A stretch of 64,000 nucleotides of DNA from Burkholderiales bacterium PBB1. Its GTDB lineage: Bacteria > Pseudomonadota > Gammaproteobacteria > Burkholderiales > Burkholderiaceae_C. The stretch is taken from NCBI GenBank assembly GCA_002255905.1, contig NKIN01000001.1, positions 868,001 through 932,000 of the forward strand. Reading direction: 5' to 3'. Below, one piece after another: positions 32,984-40,954 of the stretch. Position numbers and translations under genes: made by a program. How positions within the stretch are numbered: position 1 is the stretch's first letter; each line of letters opens with the position of its first letter. A model generated the notes under the pieces. That model was not told the origin of the DNA and ran no database searches. It was given only the letters and a program-made list of their open reading frames with translations.

Positions 32984-34375
32984 ATGAACAAGCCGACCAG
33001 CCACTGGCTGCGACGCCTGCAGTCGAGCGGCCAGCCCGCCTACCTGCAGATTGCCGACCTGATCGCCGAGGACCTGCGCACCGGTCGTCTCGCCGCCCGC
33101 GACCGGCTGCCCACGCTGCGCGAACTGGCCAGCGAGCTCGGGCTGAACTACACCACCGTGGCACGCGCTTACGCCGAGGCGCGCAAGCGGGGCCTGATCA
33201 CCTCGCGCCCGGGCATGGGCACCACGGTGCGTGGTACCGCACCCGCGCAGCCATTGCGCGGCGGCAGCGCGGCCGAGATGACGATGAACCTGCCGCCCGA
33301 GCCGCAAGACGCGGCACTCCTCGCCCGCATGCGAGACAGCGCCGCCGAGGTGCTGGCCCATGCCGACCTCAATGCGCTGCTGCGCTACCAGGACTTTGGC
33401 GGCAGCCCCGAAGACAAGGCCGCAGCGGTGCACTGGCTGCGGCCGCTGCTGCCCGGTTGCGTTGCGTCTCGCGTGCTGGTCAGCCCCGGTATCCACAGCG
33501 TGCTGGCGGCCTTGGTGTCACAACTGGCGCGGCCGGGCGAGCTGATCTGCGTGGAAGCCTTGACCTACCCTGGCTTGAAGGCGATCGCCACCCAGCTCGG
33601 GGTGGTCCTGCACGCACTGCCACTGGATGACGAAGGTCCCAGTGCCGCAGCCTTCGAGCAGGCGTGCAAGACACTGAAGCCGAAGGCGCTCTACTGCAAC
33701 CCGACCATGTTGAATCCGACGACGCTGACCGTGAGCCGGTCGCGCCGCGAAGCGCTGGCCGATGTTGCGTTGCGCTACAGCATCCCGATCGTCGAGGACG
33801 ACGCCTATGGGATGTTGCCGCGCGCTGCCTCGCTCCCGTTTGCGATGTTGGCGCCCGATCTGACGTATTACATCAGCGGCCTCAGCAAATGCCTGGGCGC
33901 CGGGCTGCGCACGGCCTTCGTCTGCTCGCCCAACGAACGGCAATCGCAGCGGCTGGCTGGCGCGTTGCGCGCGACCACGGTGATGGCCTCGCCCATCACC
34001 AATGCGGTGGCCACGCGTTGGATCACCGATGGCACCGCCGATGCGGTGCTTCAGTTCATCCGCACCGAGTCCGCCGCACGGCAGGCGCTGGCCGCGCGCC
34101 ATCTGGCGCATCACGACATCCAGGCACAGGCCGAGGCCTTCCACCTCTGGCTGCCGGTCGCGTCGACCTGGGGTGTGGTCGAGTTTGCGTCGTTCCTGCG
34201 CAGCCAGGGTGTGGCGGTGGTGGCCGGCGCTGCCTTCTCGACCGATGGCGACCCGCCCGATGCCGTGCGCATCTGCCTGGGCGGCGCGCTGACCCGCGAC
34301 GACTGCGATGCCGCGCTGCGCCTGATCGCCGACACCCTGGATCACCCGCAGCATCCGCATGCGACGGTGATGTGA
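32984..34375 (+). CDS. MocR-type regulator (GntR winged helix fused to aminotransferase-like domain)
   Basis: The 463-residue protein has an N-terminal GntR winged helix (YLQIADLIAEDLRTGRLAARD and LRELASELGLNYTTVARAYA, residues 18-80) and a class I aminotransferase-like domain. The PLP region reads PIVEDDAYGML and YYISGLSKCLGAGLRTAFV, with the lysine in LSKCLGAG. Such proteins sense an amino compound that reacts with PLP. Its position, divergent from the Nit1C cluster, makes it the likely local regulator, an inference from context. I chose the ATG at 32984 since residues before it show no family similarity. Confidence 0.88.
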   Translation: MNKPTSHWLRRLQSSGQPAYLQIADLIAEDLRTGRLAARDRLPTLRELASELGLNYTTVARAYAEARKRGLITSRPGMGTTVRGTAPAQPLRGGSAAEMTMNLPPEPQDAALLARMRDSAAEVLAHADLNALLRYQDFGGSPEDKAAAVHWLRPLLPGCVASRVLVSPGIHSVLAALVSQLARPGELICVEALTYPGLKAIATQLGVVLHALPLDDEGPSAAAFEQACKTLKPKALYCNPTMLNPTTLTVSRSRREALADVALRYSIPIVEDDAYGMLPRAASLPFAMLAPDLTYYISGLSKCLGAGLRTAFVCSPNERQSQRLAGALRATTVMASPITNAVATRWITDGTADAVLQFIRTESAARQALAARHLAHHDIQAQAEAFHLWLPVASTWGVVEFASFLRSQGVAVVAGAAFSTDGDPPDAVRICLGGALTRDDCDAALRLIADTLDHPQHPHATVM

Positions 34376-34392
34376 GCCAGGACGGGTGGACG

Positions 34393-36501
34393 TCAGCGCG
34401 TGGGTGCTGACCGCAGGAGTTGATCCAGCACCTGCGCCAGTTCGCCGCGCTGCAGCGGCTTGGCCAGCACACGGGTCACGCCGACCGCGGTGGCGCGAGC
34501 CGCCAACTGGGGGCCGCCGTAGCCGCTGATGAGCAGCACGGGCAACTGCGGCGCAAAGCTGCGCAGGGCCTCGGTGAGCTGGGTGCCGGTCAGCGCGGGC
34601 ATCACCTCGTCGGTCAGCAGCGCGTCGTAGCGGCCCGGATCGCTGCGCAAGGCTTCGAGCGCAGCTTTCGGGTCGGTGTAGCCGATGGGTTCGTAGCCGA
34701 GTTCGGCCAGCAGTTCTTCGGCGAGTTCGACCAGGGCCGGTTCGTCGTCGACGATCATCAACGTCTGACCGCGGCCGGTCGGCGCCATGGCGGACACCGT
34801 CGTGTCGGGGGCCAGCGCATCGTGCGACTCGGGCAGGTACAGCGTGAAGCGCGCGCCGGCGCCGGGTGTGCTTTGCACGTCGATGGCGCCACCGAATTCG
34901 GACACGACGCCGTGGACCACCGCCAGGCCGAGACCGGTGCCGGCGTGCTCGCGGCGGGTGGTGAAGAACGGCTCGAACAAGTGGTCCATCACCTCGGCAG
35001 CGATGCCTGCGCCATCGTCGGCCACGCTCAGCGCGAGGTAGTCGCCGGGTTCGATCTGGCCGTGCGACACAGTTTGCACCTCACGAGCCGCATGGCGTGC
35101 GGTGGACACCGTCAGCGTGCCGCCATCGGGCATGGCCTGCATCGCATTCGTGCACAGGTTCATCACCGCTTCGAACACCTGTGTCGGGTCGCCGCGCAGC
35201 CGCACGCCGGGCGCCTCGAACCGGCTTTCCAGCACCACGCCATGACGTAGCGACGCGGCCAGCAGCCCCAGTACCTCATCGATGATGGGCTGCACCTCGA
35301 ACACGGTGGCACTGCGCGCGCCGCTGCGGCTGAACGACAGGATGCGTTCGACCAGGGATTTGCCCCGCAGCGCGGCGCGCAGCACCTGGTCGAGCTGACT
35401 GGCTTGCCGGCTCCCGTCGACCGCGCTCTGTCGCGCCATCTCGGCGTAGCCCAGCACGGCAGCCAGCACGTTGTTGAAGTCATGGGCGACGCCACCGGCC
35501 AGCGTGCCCAGGGATTCGAGCTTGTTGGTGCGCGAAAGCTGGGTCTGCAGAGCGGCCTGCGTGGCCTGCCGGCGCTGCTCGGCGCGCGCGATGCGGTGCG
35601 CGGCAGCCGCCAGTCCCGACAGCAGCAACAGCACGCCCGACGACGCGAGCCATGCCACATCGCGCCAGGGTTCGAGGGCCGCCTCCACATCGCGGGTCAG
35701 CACCAGCGTCAGCCCGAAGCGTGGCACGGTGCGCTCTGCAATCAGGCGCTCGCGGCCATCGCTCAGCAAGCGCACATCGTGGTGGCGTTCGGGACCGGGC
35801 GGCTGCAGCGTCTCGGCAACACCGAGCGAGGGCAGGTGCGACAACGATCCGGCCAACCGGACGCCATCGGCGCGAAACACCGCCATGCGCGCGTCGGCGG
35901 TCGGCGCAGCCTGGGAGAACGCACCACGCAAGGCCTCGACCGGGAGCGCTGCGATCAGCCAGCCGCCCAGTTCGCCCACATGATCGTTGTAGCGCACCGC
36001 CAACGCCACCGAGGGCTCGCCGTTGAGCATGTTCGGGAAGGGCAGGCTGAGCGCCGTGTCGGTGTCGCTGAGCGCAGGCAGCGCTGGCACGAAGCTGCTG
36101 GGGTTCGGTGCCAGTGCCGGGCTCGATGCGGCGAGGAGCCTGCCCTGCCGGTCGATCACCCACAACTGGCTGGCCAGCGGCAGTTTCAGATCGTGCGGGT
36201 AGCGCTTGCCGGCAAGTTCGCCAGTGGCAGGCAGAAGCTCCCCGATCCGAAGTTCCAGGCGCACCGCCTGCAGGCCGATCTCGACGCTCTCCAGCCCGCG
36301 ATCCAGTTCGTCGGCCAGTGCCAGCGACAGCACCGACAGCTCGCGCGCCTGGCTGGTCAGGGCTTCGCGGCGCAGGTGCCACAGGCTGGCGGCGGTGACG
36401 GTGATCAACGACAACGCGGCCAGGCCGGCAACGATCCAGATGCGGGGCAGGGCAGGGCGGCGAGGAAGGGTTTCAGTCATCGTTGAGCGGGTCATCGGCA
36501 T
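34393..36501 (-). CDS. Hybrid sensor histidine kinase
   Basis: This protein of about 702 residues has a first membrane helix (WIVAGLAALSLITVTAASLW), a periplasmic sensor region to about residue 280, and a second helix (WLASSGVLLLLSGLAAAAH). A kinase core with phospho-His in LAGGVAHDFNNVLAAVLGYAEM follows, then ATP-binding VADDGAGIAAEVMDHLFEPFFTT and GTGLGLAVVHGVV. It ends in a receiver domain (MIVDDEPAL; acceptor Asp in ALLTDEVMP; Lys in VLAKPL). GAGGG eight bases upstream supports the ATG at 36501. It is divergent from an OmpR-type regulator, a probable but unproven partner. Confidence 0.9.
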   Translation of the reverse strand: MPMTRSTMTETLPRRPALPRIWIVAGLAALSLITVTAASLWHLRREALTSQARELSVLSLALADELDRGLESVEIGLQAVRLELRIGELLPATGELAGKRYPHDLKLPLASQLWVIDRQGRLLAASSPALAPNPSSFVPALPALSDTDTALSLPFPNMLNGEPSVALAVRYNDHVGELGGWLIAALPVEALRGAFSQAAPTADARMAVFRADGVRLAGSLSHLPSLGVAETLQPPGPERHHDVRLLSDGRERLIAERTVPRFGLTLVLTRDVEAALEPWRDVAWLASSGVLLLLSGLAAAAHRIARAEQRRQATQAALQTQLSRTNKLESLGTLAGGVAHDFNNVLAAVLGYAEMARQSAVDGSRQASQLDQVLRAALRGKSLVERILSFSRSGARSATVFEVQPIIDEVLGLLAASLRHGVVLESRFEAPGVRLRGDPTQVFEAVMNLCTNAMQAMPDGGTLTVSTARHAAREVQTVSHGQIEPGDYLALSVADDGAGIAAEVMDHLFEPFFTTRREHAGTGLGLAVVHGVVSEFGGAIDVQSTPGAGARFTLYLPESHDALAPDTTVSAMAPTGRGQTLMIVDDEPALVELAEELLAELGYEPIGYTDPKAALEALRSDPGRYDALLTDEVMPALTGTQLTEALRSFAPQLPVLLISGYGGPQLAARATAVGVTRVLAKPLQRGELAQVLDQLLRSAPTR

Positions 36502-36611
36502 GGGCACGACCCTCTTGGGGCGTGGACCGCGGTGCGAGACAGGTATCTGGGGAGCGTTGCCGCGCTACGATCCTTGACGTTGCATGCCCCACGCAGCACA
36601 GCGCCGACTTC

Positions 36612-37343
36612 ATGACCACCCACACGGCTCCGCACATCCTCGTCATCGATGACGATCCCAGTATCCGCGATCTCGTGAGCGAGTACCTCACCGACAACGA
36701 GATGCGCGTCAGCGTCGGCGCGTCGGGCAAGGACCTGTTCGACGCGGTCGATCGCGAGGCGATCGACCTCGTGCTGCTGGACCTGAGGCTGCCGGGCGAA
36801 GATGGCATGCAGCTCGCGCGGCAGCTGCGCGAGCGCGCCACCGTGCCCATCGTGCTGCTGACCGGCCGCAACGAGGAGGCCGACCGGGTGATGGGCCTTG
36901 AGCTCGGCGCCGATGACTACGTGACCAAGCCATTCAGTCCGCGCGAGTTGCTGGCGCGCGTTCGCGCGGTGCTGCGCCGCTACCAGGTGCAGGCCACGCT
37001 GCCCGAGCGCGACAACACGCGACGAGCCTTCCGGTTTTCGGGCTGGGAGCTGAACCTGCGCACGCGGCGGCTGACCTCGCCTGCCGGTACCACGGTCGAT
37101 CTGTCGAACGGTGAATTGAGCCTGCTGACCGCGCTGTGCAGCGCGCCGCGCCGCGTGCTGTCGCGCGACCAGCTGCTGTCGATGTCGCGCCTGCACGAGG
37201 CCGAGGTCTACGACCGCACGATCGATGTGCAGATCCTCAGGCTGCGCCGCAAGATCGAACCCGACCCGGCCCGCCCGGTGATGATCGTCACCGAGCGTGG
37301 AGCCGGGTATCAGCTGGTCAGCGACGTCGAGACGCTGTACTGA
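36612..37343 (+). CDS. OmpR/PhoB-family response regulator
   Basis: The 243-residue protein has a receiver domain (acidic pocket VIDDDPSIRD, acceptor Asp in LVLLDLRLPGEDG, switch TGRNEEADRVMG, Lys in DYVTKPF) and a C-terminal winged helix (LSNGELSLLTALCSAPRRVLSRDQLL, DVQILRLRRKIEPDP, RGAGYQL). The C-terminus is close to that of OmpR/TctD-like regulators. The ATG at 36612 gives the standard N-terminus; the open frame upstream overlaps the kinase promoter region. Target genes are unknown. Confidence 0.93.
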   Translation: MTTHTAPHILVIDDDPSIRDLVSEYLTDNEMRVSVGASGKDLFDAVDREAIDLVLLDLRLPGEDGMQLARQLRERATVPIVLLTGRNEEADRVMGLELGADDYVTKPFSPRELLARVRAVLRRYQVQATLPERDNTRRAFRFSGWELNLRTRRLTSPAGTTVDLSNGELSLLTALCSAPRRVLSRDQLLSMSRLHEAEVYDRTIDVQILRLRRKIEPDPARPVMIVTERGAGYQLVSDVETLY

Positions 37344-37352
37344 CGGGTGCCG

Positions 37353-37378
37353 AGGCGCGCCATTCAATGCGCGCGCCT
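37353..37378. terminator. Hairpin between convergent genes, possible terminator
   Basis: AGGCGCGC and GCGCGCCT form an eight-base perfect stem with a ten-base loop in the 44-bp gap between the response regulator and the protease, which end toward each other. The U-run that follows is poor on both strands, so this is a weak call. Confidence 0.4.
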
Positions 37379-37387
37379 TGTCTGGCT

Positions 37388-38926
37388 TCAGCCCAACCGA
37401 ACGGGCACGTAGATCTTGGTGTCGCCGCGCTGCACCAGCAATGCGGCCGACTTGTCGGACTTCGCGGCGGCTTCGCGGGCATCAGAGACATTGCTGACCG
37501 GCTTGCCATTGACAGCCAACAGCACGTCGCCCGGCTGAATGCCAGCCCGCTCGCTGGCGCCACTCACGCCTTCGATCACCAATCCGCCTGCCAGACCCGA
37601 TTCACGCTTTTCCTCGGGTTGCAGCGGACGCAGTGCCAGTCCCAGGCGACCCCGCGGTGCGGTGGCCTCAGGCTCCGCCTTGGCGACCTTGGCATCCGAC
37701 TTGGCGTCGGCCAGGGTGGCGCTCACCGACACGGGTGAACCTTGGCGCCAGAGCTGCAGGTTCAGCGTGTCGCCGGGCAGCGCCAGACCCACGATGGCCG
37801 GCAGGTCGACGGAATCCACGATCGGCGTGCCATTGACGGACAACACCACGTCACCCGCCTGGATGCCGGCTTTCCCTGCCGGGCTGTTCGGATCGACATT
37901 GGCCACCAGTGCGCCTTCGGGTTTGGGCAGCTTGAACGATTCGGCCAATGTCTGATTGACTTCCTGCACGGCGACCCCGAGACGGGCATGGCGCACCTTG
38001 CCGTGGTCCAGCACCTGGCGCTCGATGTGCTGCGCGACGTCGATCGGAATCGCGAACGACAGCCCTTGGTAGCCACCCGAGCGCGAGTAGATCTGGGAGT
38101 TGATGCCGATCACCTCGCCACGTGTGTTGAACAGCGGCCCGCCGGAGTTGCCTGGATTCACGGCCACATCGGTCTGGATGAAGGGCACCGCGCTGTCGTC
38201 ATGCAAAGAGCGACCGACGGCGCTGACGACGCCGGCGGTGACGGTGTTCTCGAAGCCAAATGGCGAGCCAATGGCCAGCACCCATTCACCAACCTGCGGC
38301 TGCTGTCTGGCGGGTGCGAGCGTGACCGTCGGCAGATCCTTTGCATCGATCTTCAGCACGGCGATGTCTGTTTTCGGGTCGGCGCCCATCACCTTCGCCC
38401 GGAACTCGCGGCGATCCGTCAGCTTGACGACCACCTCCTGGGCGCCGCGCACCACGTGCGCATTCGTCAGGATCACACCGTCGGACTTGACGATGAAGCC
38501 CGAACCCTCGCCACGCATCGGCACCCGGGTGCCCGGTGCCATGCCGGGCGGCAAGCCGCCGAATTGCTGCTGGAAGCGGCGCAGAAAGTCCTGGTACGCC
38601 CCGTTGGGTGGTGCGCTGTTGCCAGACGCGTCATTGCCATCGTCGGCACTGTCGTCTTCGCTGTCGTCTTCGGCGCCGTTCATCGCCACCTTGCGGGTGC
38701 CGCTGACGCTGATGTTGACCACGGCCGGACCGTAGCGCTTGGCAATGCTGGCCAGATCCGGCAGGCCTGCGGGCGTTGGGGCCGCCGTCGTGGTGACCGG
38801 GGTTTGAAGGGCAGGTGTGTTTTCGGCATGCACCATCCGATACGTGCCCGCTGCGCCCAGACCGAGGGCGGCAGCGGTGGCCATGGCGATGGCGGTGCGG
38901 CGGGGCAAGAGGGAGAAGGCAGTCAT
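37388..38926 (-). CDS. degP: DegP/HtrA-family periplasmic serine protease
   Basis: The 512-residue protein has a signal sequence (TAIAMATAAALGLGAAGTYRM), a trypsin-like domain and two PDZ domains. The triad is visible as His in ILTNAHVVRGA, Asp in KTDIAVLKID and Ser in NPGNSGGPLFN. An Asp/Glu/Ser-rich insert (DDSEDDSADDGNDASG) lies early in the protease domain. It degrades or refolds damaged envelope proteins. The ATG at 38926 has GGAAAG upstream; an ATG ten codons earlier is possible. The two-component pair beside it may or may not control it. Confidence 0.93.
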   Translation of the reverse strand: MTAFSLLPRRTAIAMATAAALGLGAAGTYRMVHAENTPALQTPVTTTAAPTPAGLPDLASIAKRYGPAVVNISVSGTRKVAMNGAEDDSEDDSADDGNDASGNSAPPNGAYQDFLRRFQQQFGGLPPGMAPGTRVPMRGEGSGFIVKSDGVILTNAHVVRGAQEVVVKLTDRREFRAKVMGADPKTDIAVLKIDAKDLPTVTLAPARQQPQVGEWVLAIGSPFGFENTVTAGVVSAVGRSLHDDSAVPFIQTDVAVNPGNSGGPLFNTRGEVIGINSQIYSRSGGYQGLSFAIPIDVAQHIERQVLDHGKVRHARLGVAVQEVNQTLAESFKLPKPEGALVANVDPNSPAGKAGIQAGDVVLSVNGTPIVDSVDLPAIVGLALPGDTLNLQLWRQGSPVSVSATLADAKSDAKVAKAEPEATAPRGRLGLALRPLQPEEKRESGLAGGLVIEGVSGASERAGIQPGDVLLAVNGKPVSNVSDAREAAAKSDKSAALLVQRGDTKIYVPVRLG

Positions 38927-38982
38927 GGGTTGGCTTTCCGGGAGTGTGTGAAACATTGAATCGATGGCGCAGCGGTGTGGTG

Positions 38983-39417
38983 TCAGTTGGCTGATCGGGC
39001 CGACCACTGCGGCGTCGGCAGCGCTTGCGCCGAGGGTTCCGAGGCGGCAAAGCGCAGGTGCAGTTCGAAACGGGCACCGGCAGGCAAGGACACCGTGTAG
39101 CCGCGGCGCGTCTGACCGCGTGTGGCAGTCAAGTGATAAGTGCCCGGCGCCAGCGCAAGGCCTAGCACCGGGTCTGCGTTCGCCAGCGACAACACGGTGT
39201 TTCCAAGCCCGTCTGCGAGCGTCAGCGACAAGGCCTGGTCGGTCAATGGCGATGCCGTCGGCTGGCACAGGGCCCGCAGTCGCTGCAACGGCGTCGGGCC
39301 TCGCCGTTCGCGGCGGCCTCGGTGCGCGGTCGATTCAGAGTGAACGACCAGGTAGGCGCTTTGGTCTGCGCAAGACACTGTGCTGAAGCCGTTGGGTGAC
39401 GATGAGGAGGTGTTCAT
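38983..39417 (-). CDS. Hypothetical protein, beta-rich C-terminal half
   Basis: The 144-residue frame starts MNTSSSSPNGFSTVSCADQ with AAGGAA upstream of the ATG at 39417. The second half (LSLTLADGLGNTVLSLANA, LALAPGTYHLTATRG, YTVSLPAGARFELHLRF) reads like a small carboxypeptidase-regulatory or Ig-type beta sandwich. There is no clear signal peptide, and I recognise no family. It lies 56 bp upstream of degP on the same strand and could be in its transcript. Confidence 0.6.
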   Translation of the reverse strand: MNTSSSSPNGFSTVSCADQSAYLVVHSESTAHRGRRERRGPTPLQRLRALCQPTASPLTDQALSLTLADGLGNTVLSLANADPVLGLALAPGTYHLTATRGQTRRGYTVSLPAGARFELHLRFAASEPSAQALPTPQWSARSAN

Positions 39418-39579
39418 CAGAGGGTCTTCCTTGCAACATCGGGGCAGGACGAATCCGCCCCTGATGTCGCCCAGTGTCCCGATCGACCTGCAACTGCTTG
39501 TTTCGAACGAACCTCCGGTTGATGACAAGTGAAACAGATCGGGAGCCAACGCTCGCGGGTGCTTTAAGCCCAGCCGCAC

Positions 39580-40032
39580 TCAGCCGCGCTCGGGCGGCAG
39601 CCGATCCTCGCCTCGCCGCTGAGCAGCCCGCCGCTTGAGCAATTGCACCAGCAGCAGCGCTGCTGCCGAACCGGCCAGCACCGGCCCCTGGGTGAGCCAC
39701 AGGCGCAGCGCATCGACGGTCTCGACGCTGACCTGCTGCGCGTGTTCGGCCAAGGCCCGGACCTCCTCTGCGCCGATGAGCAAGGTGTCTTCGAGTCGCA
39801 GGTTCAGCGGCCCCGGGGCGTCTCGAAAGCGCAGCCTGGCGAACACGCCACCTGCCACCGCCACCAGCGAGAGCACACCGAGCGGCTGCATCAGCTGAGT
39901 CAGCAGGCGTGTCCGCTCGGGGGCGGGGGCTGCGTCATAGACCTGGGCCAACAGCACCGGAACAGCCACGTCGGGCCGATGAAGCAGTTGCTGCGTGCTG
40001 TCGGTGTCGGGTGTCGTGGGGAGTGGGTTCAT
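39580..40032 (-). CDS. Hypothetical inner-membrane protein with two helices
   Basis: The 150-residue protein has AAGGA nine bases before its ATG at 40032. Two hydrophobic segments (LGVLSLVAVAGGVFARL, about residue 52, and GPVLAGSAAALLLVQLL, about residue 117) flank a charged helix of about 45 residues, so a hairpin membrane protein is likely. The C-terminus is Arg-rich (KRRAAQRRGEDRLPPERG), which should stay in the cytoplasm. I recognise no family. It is divergent from the isc operon. Confidence 0.65.
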   Translation of the reverse strand: MNPLPTTPDTDSTQQLLHRPDVAVPVLLAQVYDAAPAPERTRLLTQLMQPLGVLSLVAVAGGVFARLRFRDAPGPLNLRLEDTLLIGAEEVRALAEHAQQVSVETVDALRLWLTQGPVLAGSAAALLLVQLLKRRAAQRRGEDRLPPERG

Positions 40033-40157
40033 GGCGGGCGTCCTTGCAAAACACCTCACCGGCCGAAGGGCGAGTGACGTGGAGCGCCATCGTCGCCACC
40101 GCATGAGTCCCCTTCATTGCTGTGCCCAGAAACCCGCGTTTCATCTGAAACATACGG

Positions 40158-40179
40158 CCCCAAAACAGCAGTTTTGGGG
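40158..40179. repeat. Perfect hairpin, CCCCAAAAC / GTTTTGGGG
   Basis: Two nine-base arms are separated by AGCA. There is no U-run downstream on either strand, so a terminator is unlikely. It sits about 110 bp upstream of the iscR promoter and about 130 bp from the start of the divergent membrane protein gene. It may be an operator. Confidence 0.5.
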
Positions 40180-40192
40180 GTTTGAACCTAGT

Positions 40193-40215
40193 TTGTCTAT
40201 GACAATTTATTGTCA
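40193..40215. promoter_or_regulatory. Alternating TTGTC / GACAA half-sites
   Basis: TTGTC at 40193, GACAA at 40201 and TTGTC at 40210 alternate at a centre spacing of eight to nine bases. Together they form a perfect inverted repeat TGACAAT-TT-ATTGTCA at 40200-40215. The pattern suggests a dimeric regulator that can bind in two registers. I cannot name the regulator. Confidence 0.5.
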
Positions 40216-40266
40216 GAGTAGAGGAACTTCCCACGGCAATGCCTACCGAATCACTTGGGTTCCGCT

Positions 40267-40291
40267 ATACTCGACAAAACTGGTCAGGTAA
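40267..40291 (+). promoter_or_regulatory. IscR type-1 binding site over the isc promoter
   Basis: The 25 bases beginning ATACTCGACAAAACTGG match 21 of 25 positions of the type-1 IscR consensus ATASYYGACTRWWWYAGTCRRSTAT. A TATACT -10 hexamer at 40266-40271 overlaps it. Holo-[2Fe-2S] IscR bound here would repress the operon when Fe-S supply is sufficient. Confidence 0.75.
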
Positions 40292-40397
40292 GGGCTGGTC
40301 TCCACAAGGGACAACCACTGGCCGACTGGTGTGCCGAGAGGCGGACGTTGCCAAACAGGCCGTCTTTATGCCCTTCGGGGCGACAGGAGTAGTCACC

Positions 40398-40931
40398 ATG
40401 CGTCTCACCACCAAAGGTCGTTTTGCTGTCACCGCCATGATCGATCTGGCATTGCGTGAACATTCGGGCCCTGTGGCGCTGGCCGCGATCAGCGCCCGTC
40501 AACAGATTTCGCTGTCCTACCTTGAGCAGTTGTTCGGCCGCCTGCGCCGTCACGAGCTGGTGGAAAGCACACGCGGACCCGGCGGTGGTTATTCCCTGGG
40601 CCGCAAATCCGAAGACATCACCGTGGCCGACATCATCCTGGCCGTCGATGAGCCGCTGGACGCCACCGGCTGCAGCGGCAAGGAAAACTGCATGGGCGAG
40701 GACGGTGGTCGCTGCATGACCCACGATCTGTGGGCCAGCTTGAACACCAAGATGATCGAGCACCTGAACTCCATCTCTTTGAAAAATCTGGTGGGCGATC
40801 AGTTGGCCAAGGGCGTCTCGGTGGAAGAGCACCCGGTCAAGCGGGCCATCTCGACACAGCCGGTGGTCAAGCCGATCCGCATCACAGCGCCCAATTCGGT
40901 GTTCGCACTGGGCGCTGCCTTCTCCAAGTAA
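40398..40931 (+). CDS. iscR: IscR, Rrf2-family Fe-S cluster regulator
   Basis: The 177-residue protein starts [20 protein letters not shown], the Rrf2 winged helix. It has the three cluster cysteines in [23 protein letters not shown], which bind a [2Fe-2S] cluster in IscR. With the cluster it represses the isc operon through the type-1 site upstream. AGGAG lies eight bases before the ATG. It heads iscRSUA-hscBA-fdx. Confidence 0.96.
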   Translation: MRLTTKGRFAVTAMIDLALREHSGPVALAAISARQQISLSYLEQLFGRLRRHELVESTRGPGGGYSLGRKSEDITVADIILAVDEPLDATGCSGKENCMGEDGGRCMTHDLWASLNTKMIEHLNSISLKNLVGDQLAKGVSVEEHPVKRAISTQPVVKPIRITAPNSVFALGAAFSK

Positions 40932-40954
40932 GGCTGATTTCGCCTGCACTCCCC

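Larger units (their letters stand above)
40033..40397. other. 365-bp divergent region upstream of iscR
   Basis: No gene is supported here. The stretch holds a GTTTTGGGG hairpin, alternating TTGTC/GACAA half-sites, the IscR type-1 site over the iscR promoter, and a leader of roughly 110-120 bases with a UUCG-loop hairpin (GCCC-TTCG-GGGC, 40370-40381) just before the iscR ribosome site AGGAG. Confidence 0.8.

Noticed and set aside
34393-36501. Kinase-receiver fusion as a frameshift or gene-fusion artefact
   Set aside because: Hybrid kinases with a C-terminal receiver are a normal class, and the frame is uninterrupted.
40158-40179. Hairpin read as a terminator
   Set aside because: No U-run follows on either strand and no gene ends toward it.
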